Assembly (NCBI GenBank): GCA_028023455.1
Contig: JAQFVV010006274.1
Location: 4,028,001 to 4,092,000 of the forward strand
Reading direction: 5' to 3'
DNA from: Epiperipatus broadwayi
Taxonomy: Eukaryota > Onychophora > Udeonychophora > Euonychophora > Peripatidae
Length of the DNA: 64,000 nt
Made by a program: the position numbers and the translations under genes. Positions 49,015-60,659 of this stretch are shown in pieces. Position 1 is the stretch's first letter, and each line of letters begins with the position of its first letter. The notes below the pieces were generated by a model, which made no database searches, was not told where the DNA came from, and was given only the letters and a program-made list of their open reading frames with translations.

Positions 49015-49852
49015 AGAAAATAAAGGTTAAGAAAATTACTTGCAATAAAGTGTATATGAATAAAGTATTATAACTAACAATAAAGGTAATATTCAATGCT
49101 TTTTATAAAAGGAGAAAATTAATATTGATGGTGATGAATTACCTTGTTTATATTATTAATACAGATAAAAACGTGAGTGAAAATATTCACAGAATTAAAC
49201 TTGGATGGAGTATCTTTGGTAAAAAAAAATAGCAATATGAAAAAGAAATGTAACTGTATGATTAGAATTTTTTTAAACAAATATGTTTTACCAGTTCTTT
49301 ATGTGCAAATGAGATGTGGATACTTGAGAGAAGAGTAGCACAAATAATTTAGACCATACAATAAGCTATCAAAAGATGTATATTGGAGTAACAAGCAGAC
49401 ATCATTTAAAAAATTAAGAGATTAAAATGGAATGTGGCTGAATTCAAGAGATTGTATACGTTTAAGAAAAAGGTAACATATGGATAATATTAGAAAGTTT
49501 TTTGTATTGATATGAAAAAGAGATTGTAAAAACTGAGCTAATTTGGAGCTTTATCTTGGTGTTTGAAAATGATGATTAAAAACATAAAGAGAATATTCAA
49601 AATAATAAATTTTCTATATAAAAATTTTATAATTATATTTTACAAAATACAGAAAAAGTTATTAAATATAAAACAAATGGTTTTATTTCTATAATTATTG
49701 AAAATAAGAAACCCCAAAAAATATATCAAAATAAAAATATTTTTCAATCGAAAATTATTAAAAAATTTATTTTACTTTTTTTGTTTCCTTACTAACCATA
49801 TGAATTATCAATTATTATTTTAAATAAAATGGAAAAATATAATAATACATTT

Positions 49853-49854
<2 letters not shown>

Positions 49855-49884
<30 letters not shown>
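49855..49884 (+). repeat. (CA)n(TA)n microsatellite
   Basis: Compound repeat next to the left edge of the second LTR element. Confidence 0.85.
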
Positions 49885-51076
49885 TAATGGTAACTCTGGT
49901 CAATAGAAGCAGTAACAGCAAAATGTAGAAGTAAAGTAATATGATATTAGTAGTTAATTAACTGAAGCTGATTCTTTATACAAATATTCATTGGCATTAG
50001 CTAACATACATTATGAACATTGGAAAGAATGTTCTCATAGCTATAGGAGGTTATACAGATCCTGTGTATGGCATTAACTACATATATTTTATTGGCAAGT
50101 GTTATGTATAAGATAATAGTATTATAGCAGTAAACTAAATATAATTAATTGGTATATTTTATGAAATAGCAAAGTATTTCATTTTATACTTGCTTTAGTG
50201 AATGCATGAAATAACAAGTTTGTAAATAAGAAAACAATTTATTAATGACAAAATAAAATAATAAATCAATAAATAGATAATAAAATAAGTCACTAGAATC
50301 TGCATTATGAGATTTGCTTCCTTGAGTACTTTTCAAGTCAGAAATTATAATAAAAGTTCAAATGCTTTATGTTTTTATAACTTTACATAATAAATTCTCA
50401 AATAAAAAAGGAATTATTATCATCTATTGCTAGATAGCATTTCTGGAAATAGTTTCATTTACTGTATTATTAGAAATTATAATATAGTTTGTGCTATAAA
50501 TAATTCATGTTCAAATAATATATTCTTATAGTTTGTCATTTTTGAAAGTTCCAAATTAGTTTTGATTTTTCAGTTTATTAAAAGTTCAATATTTTCATTT
50601 ATTTGTCCTGAATATTCACAAAGAAAAAAATCAAAGCATTAAAGGTTCTGACTTTAGAATATTTTACTGCTGTCTTGAAAGTTTTTTTTTTTAAGTTTTT
50701 TTTTTCCAGTATCATTAAGATAAACATTGAAGGCAATTACCCAATGTATTAGTATCCTTATTTCTTCTCTGGCAATCCATTTGCAGAGTTCCATTTTTAC
50801 CAATACTAGTTTTTTCACTAGTTGATAAGAAAAATGGGTTGGGCATTGCACTAGGTTAGGAACCAATGAGCTATTTACTTTAAAGTAGCACTTTATCTTT
50901 CAAACAGGACTGAATAAAAGGAGTATTTCCATCATTTTAAGTAAATTTAAAAATATTATAAATTTATACTTTTTGTGTGTATTTTCCCTTTTACTTGATA
51001 GATCATTTATTTTGCTTTTTTCTTCTCTACTTCAAAAAAGAGTAAAAAAAATTGCTAACTTCATTCACATATCATA
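49885..51076 (-). repeat. Left LTR (3' LTR) of - strand element
   Basis: About 1.2 kb matching 52,891-54,228 in direct orientation, with many substitutions and small indels. On the - strand it starts TGATATGTGAATGAAGTT, the usual TG start. Shared landmarks include GGCAAGTGTTATGTATAAGAT, CAATTTATTAATGACAAAAT and TTTGTCCTGAATATTCACAA. It lacks the SINE present in the right copy, so it records the empty site. Confidence 0.65.
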
Positions 51077-51331
51077 TTGTTATTTGCCTTATGCTGACAT
51101 AAAATCACCTCTCTTTTCAGTCTGGGTCTACTTCTTTCTGTCTGTTTATCAATTTTTTTCAATTTGTCACTTCCACCTTGAATGGGAGATAAAGGTCATG
51201 AATGCTTCACAAAAACTTCCATTTGTGATTCCAATTGATAGATTGACTGCATTCTCACTCCAATTCTATTAGTTTGATAATTTCTTTTATTTCACTGCTG
51301 ATTTTTATAAGGTTGGTATCTTGGATTATAA

Positions 51332-52600
51332 TCAACCTAAATAATCTCCAATAGATGATTTGCCTTTTTTAAATGATGTTTGGTATACCATGAAAAATTT
51401 ACTTTCTTCACTCTGATTGTGATAACTCATATCTTCAGCATTCAAAAAGTATAGCATCTTATCAATAGTCTTTCTATTAGTACTAATAACCATCAGTTCA
51501 ATTTTGAAAGGTAAGTTGTGCCTTATTATCCTTACTATTTCACTTTCTATGAACTCACATGCAGACAAATTTGTAACCTAGCGACCAATCTTCTGAAGAA
51601 TTGTGTATAGGTGTTATGCCCTTTTATTTGAAATACCTCTTGCATAATCTGGTACTTTATCACTTTCTGTCTTTTTTCTGACTAAAAGTTGCTTAAGATC
51701 TGTTTTTTTTTATATTTTAGTTATATAGTTGGTTTGCTTATCAGTGATTTCTACTATTCCTTAGCTAGTACATTCAGATTGTTATATGCAATGGCTACTT
51801 GTTTTTTTACTTAACAGATTTAGCTCAAACTAGCTTTCTAGACTATCTATATGCTTGGATGGCAACTCTCCTGCATCATGTCTAAATGTTTCAATTTTCA
51901 AAAATTGATGAATACTTTTTATATTTTCATTAAGTCCATATTGCCTTTCAACTAATGCATCATCTTGCTTCTTTTGAACCATTACATCCATAGTGATACA
52001 TTGATTTTCCTGTTTATATTGTTGTACAGTCTCAATTTTAGGGGCAAGCATTTCTTTAATGAAATATTTTTTATTTGAAATGTCTATCTTTTTTCAACTT
52101 TGATTTCCAGTCTTTATAATTTTTCTCCTAGGTTTAACATTATTTCTTACACACTATCTTGATAGGTTTTAATAAATTCCTTGACCATGTTCTGCATACC
52201 CACAAATAATGTTTTTTATATAAACTTCATCTTTTCCTGGGCTTGTTGATCTATTTTCTTTTCCATCTCTTACTTCAGAGTGGTTATATTATTTTCTATC
52301 CCTGTAATTTTTTTTATTTGGTTTTTTGATATGAATATATGCTTTTTTCATTTTATTATGTATTTCTTTAATTTTTATATGCATTTTTTATCCATTTTAT
52401 TATGCATTTCTTTGATTTTTGCTAGTATGCCATCATTTTATTTTTTTATTTCTTTTTAATTTTTATCCATGTTTTTTTTTTTTATTATCCCTAGCAACAT
52501 TTCCAATGTCGCTGTGGCTAGATTTTGCTCCTCCAGCACTTGTACAGCCAAGTTATCTTCTTCTATCACTGTCTCTGCCTCCATTGATTGACCTTTATTG
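51332..52600 (-). pseudogene. Broken gag-like coiled-coil gene of - strand LTR element
   Basis: Read right to left after the primer-binding site: MEAETVIEEDNLAVQVLEEQ, a Glu/Lys-rich coil with many stops (including EMEKKIDQQAQEKMKF and MQNMVKEFIKTYQD), the open piece 52,051-51,830 (MLAPKIETVQQYKQ ... HDAGELPSKHIDSL), and 51,568-51,332 (FIESEIVRIIRH ... KMLYFLNAEDMSY). Position just inside the 5' LTR, acidic N-terminus and long coiled coil fit an animal Ty3-like Gag, the RNA-packaging protein. No pol genes fit in the 1.8-kb interior, so the element is non-autonomous. Same plan as the 24.7-kb gene, no evident sequence identity. Confidence 0.45.
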
Positions 52601-52860
52601 TTTACTGTTTTTCTTACTTAACCATGTTAACATTAATCTTTATATAAATATTTAAAACATTTTCAATTTTTTTTCTTTTTCATTTTGTTCTATCAATTAA
52701 TAGCAACAACAGTTCCATTCCTTATAAAATGTTATCCAGATCTTCCTTCCTTCCATTTCAATCTTGCCCTTCACTTTTCTTTATTTTATCCAAAAAAAAA
52801 AATATCTTTTAATTTTATGCATGTATATACATTATAGACATTTTTTTATCTGAATAAGAT

Positions 52861-52884
52861 ATTTGAGCCCACATTGAATGCCAA
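52861..52884 (-). promoter_or_regulatory. Primer-binding site of - strand LTR element
   Basis: On the - strand TTGGCATTCAATGTGGGCTC lies just inside the right LTR. It resembles the TGGCGCCCAACGTGGGGCTC class of primer-binding sites of Ty3-like elements with a few changes. It fixes the element's orientation as - and identifies the right repeat as the 5' LTR. Confidence 0.55.
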
Positions 52885-52890
52885 TTTATT

Positions 52891-54228
52891 TAACAGTAAT
52901 TCTGAACCATAGAAGCAGAAGCAGCAAAAGGTACAAGTAAAATAAGATGAGACAAATAGTTATCATAGACTCCAAATGTTTCACATTGAAGAGCATATTT
53001 TTAAAGCTACAGGGAGGGGTTCTTCTACAGGCTATGTATGTGGTATTAATTATGTATATTTTATTAGCAAGTGTTATGTATAAGATAAAAGTATTATAAT
53101 GATACACTAACTCAATATAATTAATTGGTGTGTTGTATGAAATAACAAAGTATTTTATTCTATACTTGCTTTAGGGTATGCAGAAAATAACAGTTAATAA
53201 GTTTGTAAATAGGGAAACAATTTATTAATGACAAAATAAAATAATAAATCAAGAAATAGATAATAAAATAAATCACTACAATCTTTTTGGGGAAATTTTT
53301 TTTCTTGAGTACTTTTCAAGTCAAAACTTACAATAAAAGTTCAAATGCTTTATCTCTTTGTAACTTTACATGATAACTTCTAACATAAAAAAAGAAATGA
53401 TCTTTTATTGCTAGATAGCTTTTCTGGAAATAGTTTTTTTTTCTCATGTGTCATAGCATCAGCCGGGAAGCGAACCCGCTAACCTGGGACAACAGCTTGT
53501 AAAGCAGCTGTCGCTGACCACTCGACCACCAATGCTTGACAAATAGTTTTATTTACCTTATTATTAGATATTAGGATAAACTTCATGCTATAAATAATTC
53601 ATGTTCAAATAATATATTTGTATAGTTCCTTCATGAATAAAAAAATAATGACCTTTTTGACAAGTTCCAAAATAGTTTTCATTCTTTAGTTTTTTAAAAG
53701 TTCAATATTCTTTTCATTTATTTGTCCTGAATATTCACAAAGAGAAAAACACAATATCAAGGCATTAAAGATTCTGACTTTAGAGTATCTTACTGCTATC
53801 TTGAAAGACTTTTTTTTCTTTCTTTAAATATTTTTATTCCTTCCAGTATTATTAAGTAAAACACTTAAGGCAATCACATAAGTTATTAGTATCCTTATTT
53901 CTTCTCTGGCTATTCATTTGCAGAGTTCCAATTACCAGTAGCAGTTTTTTAACTAGTTGATAAGAAAAATAGATTGGGCATTACACTAGGTTAGGAAGCA
54001 ATGATCTATTTACTTTAAATTAGTACTTCATTTTTCATACAAGTCTGAATACAAGGAGTATTTCCATCACTCTAAGTAAATTGAAAAATATTATAAATTT
54101 ACACTGTTTGTGTATATTTTCTCTTTTACTTGATAGATAATTTATTTTGCTTTTTTCTTCACTACATCAAAAAAGAGTGAGAGAGAGAGAGAGAGGAAAA
54201 AACATTTTTCAACTTCATTCATATATCA
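52891..54228 (-). repeat. Right LTR (5' LTR) of - strand element
   Basis: Partner of 49,885-51,076, carrying a SINE insertion at 53,434-53,540. It begins on the - strand with TGATATATGAATGAAGTT. A (GA)n tract at 54,179-54,194 is expanded here and reads GAGTAAAAAAAA in the other LTR. LTR divergence is well above that of the 3.1-kb pair, so this is the older insertion. Confidence 0.65.
53434..53540 (-). mobile_element. tRNA-derived SINE inserted in an LTR
   Basis: On the - strand: leader GTCAAGCATTGG, A-box-like GGTCGAGTGGTC, a diverged anticodon arm, B box GGGTTCGCTTCC, GATGCTATGAC, and an A-rich tail. Target-site duplication AAATAG at 53,428-53,433 and 53,541-53,546. The left LTR has the uninterrupted site (GGAAATAGTTTCATTTAC), confirming the insertion boundaries. 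It shares the 5' and 3' ends of the 14.2-kb SINE but its middle (GCTGCTTTACAAGCTGTTGT) is different, and it no longer resembles tRNA-Gly there. Confidence 0.85.
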
Positions 54229-54715
54229 AAGCTTTTGTTGGAAGAATAAATCTTTTGAAGGCCATCTTCATAATAAATTTAAAGTATCTTATTTTTAACA
54301 AAGGGAAAATTAACTAAATGAATATGTCATTATTTTTCAAAAGTGTAATGATGTAACTTTGGCATGTTCACTATAACTTACAATATATATATGGTCTTTT
54401 TTATATATAAATAGCCCTTTGCAGGAAAAAGATGTATCCAACACCCATCACAAAGAAATAGTCAATATAAAGTGATGAACAGACTACAAATTATTGAAAA
54501 TAAGCCTGACGCAATATATGCAATTTATATTCATGTTTGTATATGAATTGTAATCATATTTTTTATATAGACACATTAGAATTTATGTTTAGATCACAAT
54601 TATAGAAAAACGTATCTTTTATAAAGAAAATAATTCAAACAAGATCAATTTTTTTCTCCTATCTGAAACATGAATTGAGTGAGAAGTATTTTCCATGCAA
54701 TGTTAAACTTAAATT

Positions 54716-54945
54716 ACATTTTGCTCACACGCAGGTAAGTGAGTACTTAGGTTTACAAAAATATTTTATGTAATCAGTAAATGATAAAACAACACAATTT
54801 CTATATTGCTCACATGCAGGTGAGTGCATACTTGGGACTATAAAATGTTTAATGTAATATTCAATAAATAATAAAACAGAACCAATTATATATCTCTTTG
54901 CTCATGCACAGTTGAATGAAAACTTAGGTTTACAAAGTGTTTAAA
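54716..54945 (+). repeat. Minisatellite, about 92-bp unit, 2.5 copies
   Basis: Units each start with a TTGCTCACACGCAGGTAAGTG-like segment (TTGCTCACATGCAGGTGAGTG, TTGCTCATGCACAGTTGAATG) followed by ACTTAGGTTTACAAA and AATAATAAAACA. GT after CAG in the units imitates a splice donor by chance. Confidence 0.8.
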
Positions 54946-54949
54946 TAGA

Positions 54950-56445
54950 TTATGGATTTGCAGCACTGATAATATGCTTACACCATCTTTTATATTACAG
55001 GAGAATATAAACATAATTAAGATATAGTGTCTAAAGTTTCAAAGACTGAGAATTTTGACCTCCAACTAACTCATTATAAGTTAAGTAGATTGGGAGATAA
55101 AATATTTCCATATGTCATAATATATGCCATGGACTGCATAAGGAAAATTAGTAATGGCTAGAGTGATCAATCAATTGGCATCAATTGGCAACAGTTTAAA
55201 CATAATTTACTACACAGATAAATAGCATTAACTCAGATTTTGAATCGGATCAAAGCCGATGTTAATTTCTATAGGGAACTGATACTGGGTAGTTTAACAT
55301 CAAATTCTAGGGCATTACAAACTATAGTATCAGAATAGGTGCATCTCAAATGTGATCTTAATTGATGTTCATTACCTAGTAATCGGTTTGTCAGACCGCG
55401 CTATTTGCTATAATACCAAGAGGCCCTTTTATTCAAGTGAACAGAACAGCGGCTTGATGAGCTCTTGGAATGCTTTGGTTTCTTCCAATACAACATAAAT
55501 ATCTCAGTTGCTCAAACTTAAGGTGCATGATTTAACATGGAATCAATATAGCAAGAAGATACACATATTTATGCTAAGTAGCAACACATTCGCCATGCTA
55601 ATTTAACATTTTTCTAAATTAATTATACCAAATCTATAGCTTCTATTAGTGCCATTACCACTGGTCAGTTCATAAATAGTAAATCTAGTCACACAACAAA
55701 GGCAATAATAGCAATCTGATTTAAGGACATCTGTATAGCTTAACCTATAATTAAGAAGAGTTACAGCAAATTTAGGGATTTATCAAGAGTTAGAATATTA
55801 CGTATATGCTGTATAGAATCACTCATGCCTAATACTAAACAAAATATTGATTTTAAAATAAGTTATTCAGTATGTTACAAATAGCTGGCTCACTGTAGCA
55901 TAAATAATAGTTTGATTTCAGAAGGGAGTTTTGCCTATATTTCTTTATAAAAAGTTGATATGAGTTGTTAATAGGATATCCTGAGTGGCCTTAAAATCTC
56001 TTATCCACTCTTGGTATTTGAATGCTATCCTAGGAGATTATTATCTTATTCTAAATTAAGAGTTTCTATGTATTTTACTTTAATCAAAATATTTTCTTTT
56101 AAATTTTATTTTTTGTAAATTAGGTAGATATTATTGTAGGGATAAGAGTATGTCTCGTCATATTTTTATTAGGATGGCAGTCATTGTTTAATAACTCATA
56201 AATAAATAGAAGAATGAAAATTTTAGTATGAGAAATATCTAATGAAGAACCCTGAAATCTTATTATTATAATTAAGGACTAAAAAGAAATTGTTTCAGCA
56301 AAAGAAATTATTTTGAGTACTAAAGTAGAACAAATAAAACTTTAAAAGCATTATTATCCTTTATCAAGAGTTTTGAATTGTGAATCAGATTATTGCAATG
56401 AAATGATAAGAATGGTGGTGTTGAGATGTGTAATTATATTGAAGG
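54950..56445. other. Spacer with a moderately GC-rich patch
   Basis: 55,180-55,540 is somewhat richer in G+C (includes AATCGGTTTGTCAGACCGCG) but has no ORF, tRNA-like or TE-like signature that I recognise. Confidence 0.35.
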
Positions 56446-56448
56446 GAG

Positions 56449-56450
<2 letters not shown>

Positions 56451-56522
<72 letters not shown>

Positions 56523-56523
56523 A
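56451..56523. repeat. (TA)n microsatellite
   Basis: Two long TA runs joined by a short AAATAAAAA segment. Confidence 0.9.
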
Positions 56524-56529
56524 AATGAG

Positions 56530-59500
56530 AAAAATTATATTATAACCTAACTACTCTTTGGTATGTGATTTCAATATTAATAACATTTATATTTTAACAG
56601 AGAGAGTTGAGAGTTCTCTTCTTAAAATTTATTAACTGTGAATTAGCATATTTATAATGTTTAATCATTATTACTTTTACCCTTTAACTCTTTATTATAG
56701 TATATATCATATAGGAGAAACCTGAGCTTAACCTATTATGGTTACTGATTGGTAATCATCCTTTGAAAAATTAATGCTTTCATATTTTTAAAGGGTATAG
56801 TATATTTATATTGTGACCTTCTAAATGGGCACAAGTATCAAATTTTAAGTAAATAGCACTGTATCAGTAATAACTAATTGCATTTAACTAAAAAAAAAAG
56901 AAATAACATGAAATTTTAAAAAAATTCATTAATAGTTCAAATCCTTGTTCAGAAATTTACTTATAGGTATTATTTAGAAGTTTTTAAAGCCTTTAGTATT
57001 TTTTTCGATGGATATTTAATTATGGAAGGGGGTGGCTTGTCACAGAAATTGTTAGTGTATAGGTTGAATTGATATGGATTTGTCTTTTTGTCTAGACATT
57101 GGTTGATATTTATTTGGTGATTTTCAGGTTTATTTGCTCATTGATACTCCAGCCCACAGTATAGTTAATACAGTCTATTTGACCCATGGTCATATAAGTT
57201 TCTATTTTGATCAGATTGGTTTAGTACTTATAGTGCAGCATATGTAGGTGCATGTATGTTTGTGACATCCTACAACTTCACTTTCCCTCATGTATTTGGT
57301 TATGATACAGATTATTATGTTTTACAGTGAAATATTTAATTTATAATAAATATCTCTGATAACTAATTGAAACACATTTTAAATGATTAATGGATAGATG
57401 GATTGGTGGATTGTTGGGCAGACCAAATACACTATCAATTACTTTATTTACTGGATAATTTTATTATTATTATTTTTAGAAGTGTAGAGAATTTTTTTTA
57501 GTCAATTTGATTTAATATCATTTAAAAGTCAGAATAATTTTTTTCCCAAGAGAGAAAAGGATTTATTGAATATTTCCAGCTAATTATTTTTTGTGCAAAA
57601 GGGGGGGTTGACCTTCTTGAAGTTGACCTTTGGGGGGAGTAATTTCTTGATTGGTGGAAGGAATAGATATGTAAGCAATAATCAGTAATAAAAGGGGGAT
57701 AATGTAAAGAAAGTAATCTGTTCTTTTGTTACAGTCCTTCTCTCTCTACGTGGTTCTTCTTCCAAAATCAAGCAGTTAATATTCAGTTTAAATTCAAAAG
57801 TATGACTTTCTTTAAGTATAATTTTTCTCATATGAAACTAGTTTAAGAAAATTTTCTTTGGAATATAAAGAAAAAGATGAGAATGTAATCAACTTCAAGC
57901 AAAGTATATCACCCTATGTTTTCAATTAACTAACTTTAGATTTAATATTATCATTTAAAATGCATATGTGCGTCTATAACTCAAGTTTAACTTACCTAAC
58001 CTTAATCTTCAGTATTAATGAAAAAATTGAATTGTATGAATTTACTATTTTATGGGAAAAGTTATACTGAACTTTTTAACAAAACATTTCATAAACTCTA
58101 GATTTAAAAAAAAAATCTTCTGGCTATAGAAAAGTAAAACTCAAATGGAAGAATGTGTATGTCTAACTTACTACAATGCCATAGATCATTATTGGATGAG
58201 AATTATATCTAACCATTTATATCATATAGGATTAAGAAATTGAATGCATGGCTTATATAAAACTAATGGGGTAACCTAACCTCCCTTAAATGTGCATATA
58301 ACTTTACATGAGTGGAAGAGCATGAATATTAAATGTGTACATTTTTCTCATTGTTCTCCTCGTTTATATTTAATGTATCACTAAAAATATGTTGTCATTT
58401 AAGGAATTATATAGACTTAAGTGAATATCATGAATTAAATAACTATTTGCCTAATGGATGGCCTTTGATAAATTATTATGAATTCCCTGATAAATGTAAT
58501 TGTAGTCAACATTAACAGATGGAAAACTAATGTTCCCTTTTGAAATTTGCAAGACTGATTGCTGAATTATATAACCGTGAAGCCACCAGTTAATCAAACG
58601 ATAAAATATTACTAGAAATCTGCAGCAGTAAATGCTAATTTGTCATTATCAAAAAGAAAATATGTTGAATATTTTGCATGCTATATCATCAGCATTTTTA
58701 ATTAGCTATTTGCTAAGAACTTTAGAAACTGCTCTTCAATTGGATCCAAAATGCATATTGTCCATCGTGTGGAAATTTGTCTATATGTCTACTAACATCT
58801 ATTCATTTTGTAATTGTTGCTATTATCTTCATGCATACCTAAGAAGCTTTATTTGCAGACTGTACAAATGAACTTTTATTTTCCAGCTAAAAGAGATTTA
58901 ATCATTTCTTTTGTTGTTAATGTATAGTAGATAGGTAGATCAATTTATTTGTCTTTATGCCTTTTATTATTATTATTTTTTTTTTTTACTCCAAGATCAT
59001 CTTGGATATGTATAATATGAAAAGAATTATACTGGGTAATTGATTGTTATTTTGATGTAATTTTTTTAGATATACATGTATTCTATATGCTTATGTTAGC
59101 GGCAGAAATATTTATTTGCTATTATGAAGTTAGCAGCCAATTAAGAGGGGTAAATGCATAAAAAAGTATTGTTTTATCTTTGCATTGGTGGATATGATGA
59201 AGTCTACTTAATAACAATTGTTATACCTCAAAATTTGAAGCATTTATAATTTGTCATGAATTAGAGATTTATTTTCGATTTATTAGTTAATGTTGGTATA
59301 ATATCTATGTATGTAACATGATTTGAAATTATTTTGTGCATTGTTATGCATGTGTGTGCCTGTTTTGTGTGATTCATTTATATAATTGTTAAATTTATAT
59401 TCACTTAACTTGTATCTTCCCAGTCAATTTTGGATGATGTGATATGCCAAAAGAGGTGAAAGAATTAGGAATTTATCTATGAATGAATTTATTTTTTAAT

Positions 59501-59760
59501 GTTTAGAATGAAATGTGTTAAGTAGCTATGAGGAAAGAAATCATTAAGGATATATATTATATTGTCATGGATTGAGAGAACTCTCCCTCAGTTTATTTAG
59601 ATATTTATCATGAGTGGATTATATTTCCTAGATTAAGTACTTGTTCACTATGATGATGATGTTATATAAAGTAAAGCAGTGTATTTCATTTGTTTTCAGT
59701 GATGAGACCGAATCTATGCCAATATTGAACCTCTGAGTAAGGTTAGGGAGCTACTATATT
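56530..59760. other. AT-rich spacer without recognised gene
   Basis: ORFs at 58,333-58,515 and 58,632-58,871 show no domain, splice signal or biased codon use. G-runs occur near 57,601 and 57,632. Confidence 0.35.
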
Positions 59761-59799
59761 TTGTCATTTAGATTATTTGAGTAATTCAACTACTCCTAC

Positions 59800-60640
59800 T
59801 CATCCTTTAACCTTATTCAAACTACTAATCAATTCTTTGTTCTCATCTATTGCTCTCTCCGATGGCTCTAACAAATTATTTGTCATTACAATAACATAAA
59901 CATCTCTATTCCTGTTTTTTACTTTATCTGTAACTTCCCTAATTCTAGTTTCAGGAAAACATACTCTTACACACCTATTTACTATTTTCCCTTGCAATTA
60001 TGTCTCACATCCTCTAGTCAGTGAGTCCCCTATCAAGACTGTCTCATAGTTTATTTTTTATACTTCATCCATAACATTCTCTTCTAACTTCTGGACTTTC
60101 TTATCTATTGCTTTCTTATCTTTTCTATTCATTAATTTTTTTATCTGCTCACCCTTCATATCTAACACTTTTAATTTTACATCTACATCTTTTATCTTTC
60201 TCTATACAATTTTTTGCCTAACTATTTCCATTACAATACTTATTTTGTCATCCATATCTATTGTCACTCTTCTAAGTATATACTCCATTCTATCATTCTT
60301 ATCTACATTTTCTTCCATTTCTCCTGACTTTCTCTTTAAATTATCTATACTTAAAAACCATTTTACCTCTTTTATCACATTTATACATGACCTACACAAA
60401 CATACATTTTTTACATCCTTCCTAGTATTATTTAAGCATTTCAAATGGAAAACCTTATCACATACCATACACTCTATCAAAGCATAACTAATTTTCTTCT
60501 GACCATCATACATATATTGTGGGATACAAATGCAATCCATATGCCCCAGTTTTTCAATTCCTACTCTATATTTAAATTTATGAATTTTTTACCATTCTTC
60601 AAACCTCTTTACACAAAAGAAAAAGGCTTTTTTTAAATGG
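59800..60640 (-). pseudogene. LINE ORF1: PHD-like finger plus GDSL esterase
   Basis: On the - strand the 112-codon piece 60,540-60,202 holds a Cys/His finger: CICIPQ, CMVCDKVFHLKC and CLCRSC, spacing typical of the PHD finger in CR1-type LINE ORF1. After a short coil comes ETVLIGDSLTRGCE near 60,020 (the GDSL serine-esterase nucleophile block). The open piece 59,997-59,800 follows: VRVCFPETRIREVTDKVK, then DVYVIVMTNNLLEPSE, ending ISSLNKVKG. CR1-clade ORF1 proteins have exactly this order and bind RNA in the retrotransposition particle. One or two stops break the frame (for example before LQGKIVN). ORF2 is not found downstream. The 245-codon ORF2 end at 37.9 kb could be the same family. The + strand ORFs here are shadows. 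Confidence 0.7.
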
Positions 60641-60659
60641 TGACCAATAAACACATGCT

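Larger units (their letters stand above)
48762..49072. mobile_element. 311-bp palindromic hammerhead element with 13-bp TSD
   Basis: Flanked by perfect 13-mers ACTAACAATAAAG at 48,749-48,761 and 49,073-49,085. The two arms (about 48,833-48,945 and 48,955-49,068) are inverted copies around a 9-base loop (TAATTATTT). Each carries a hammerhead core, then CTTACTTGC- or GCAAGTAATTTTC-like sequence and CACTTTA...TATAC ends. The left side has about 70 extra bases before the palindrome. There is no ORF. Target-primed retroposition of a back-to-back pair of ribozyme-bearing terminal repeats, as for Penelope-like elements, would explain the structure; that is inference. Confidence 0.75.
47100..49600 (+). 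pseudogene. LINE remnant interrupted by palindromic insertion
   Basis: Broken + strand translation in LINE order. First, RKKELGKYFKIIENKNLWNI (about 47,300) and KNHRSLKNMPRHLA-like linker (about 47,910). Next, KKVDIMECIEEFCKMLYNN (about 48,010), the segment before the reverse transcriptase. Then VNCKQAFDSISFSK-like sequence (about 48,450), the AFDxI catalytic block. After the inserted palindrome, NVSENIHRIKLGWSIFGK (about 49,170) and ANEMWILERRVAQ, the FxRRIxxGWxxF and YGAETW-like blocks. Stops throughout. Finding LINE motifs on both sides of 48,762-49,072 shows the palindrome landed in this LINE. Confidence 0.55.

Noticed and set aside
55180-55540. GC-richer patch as an RNA gene or old exon
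   Set aside because: No stable hairpin series, tRNA boxes, ORF or splice signals seen.
58632-58871. 79-codon ORF as a membrane protein gene
   Set aside because: Hydrophobic by AT-rich composition; no splice signals, no codon bias, no recognised motif.
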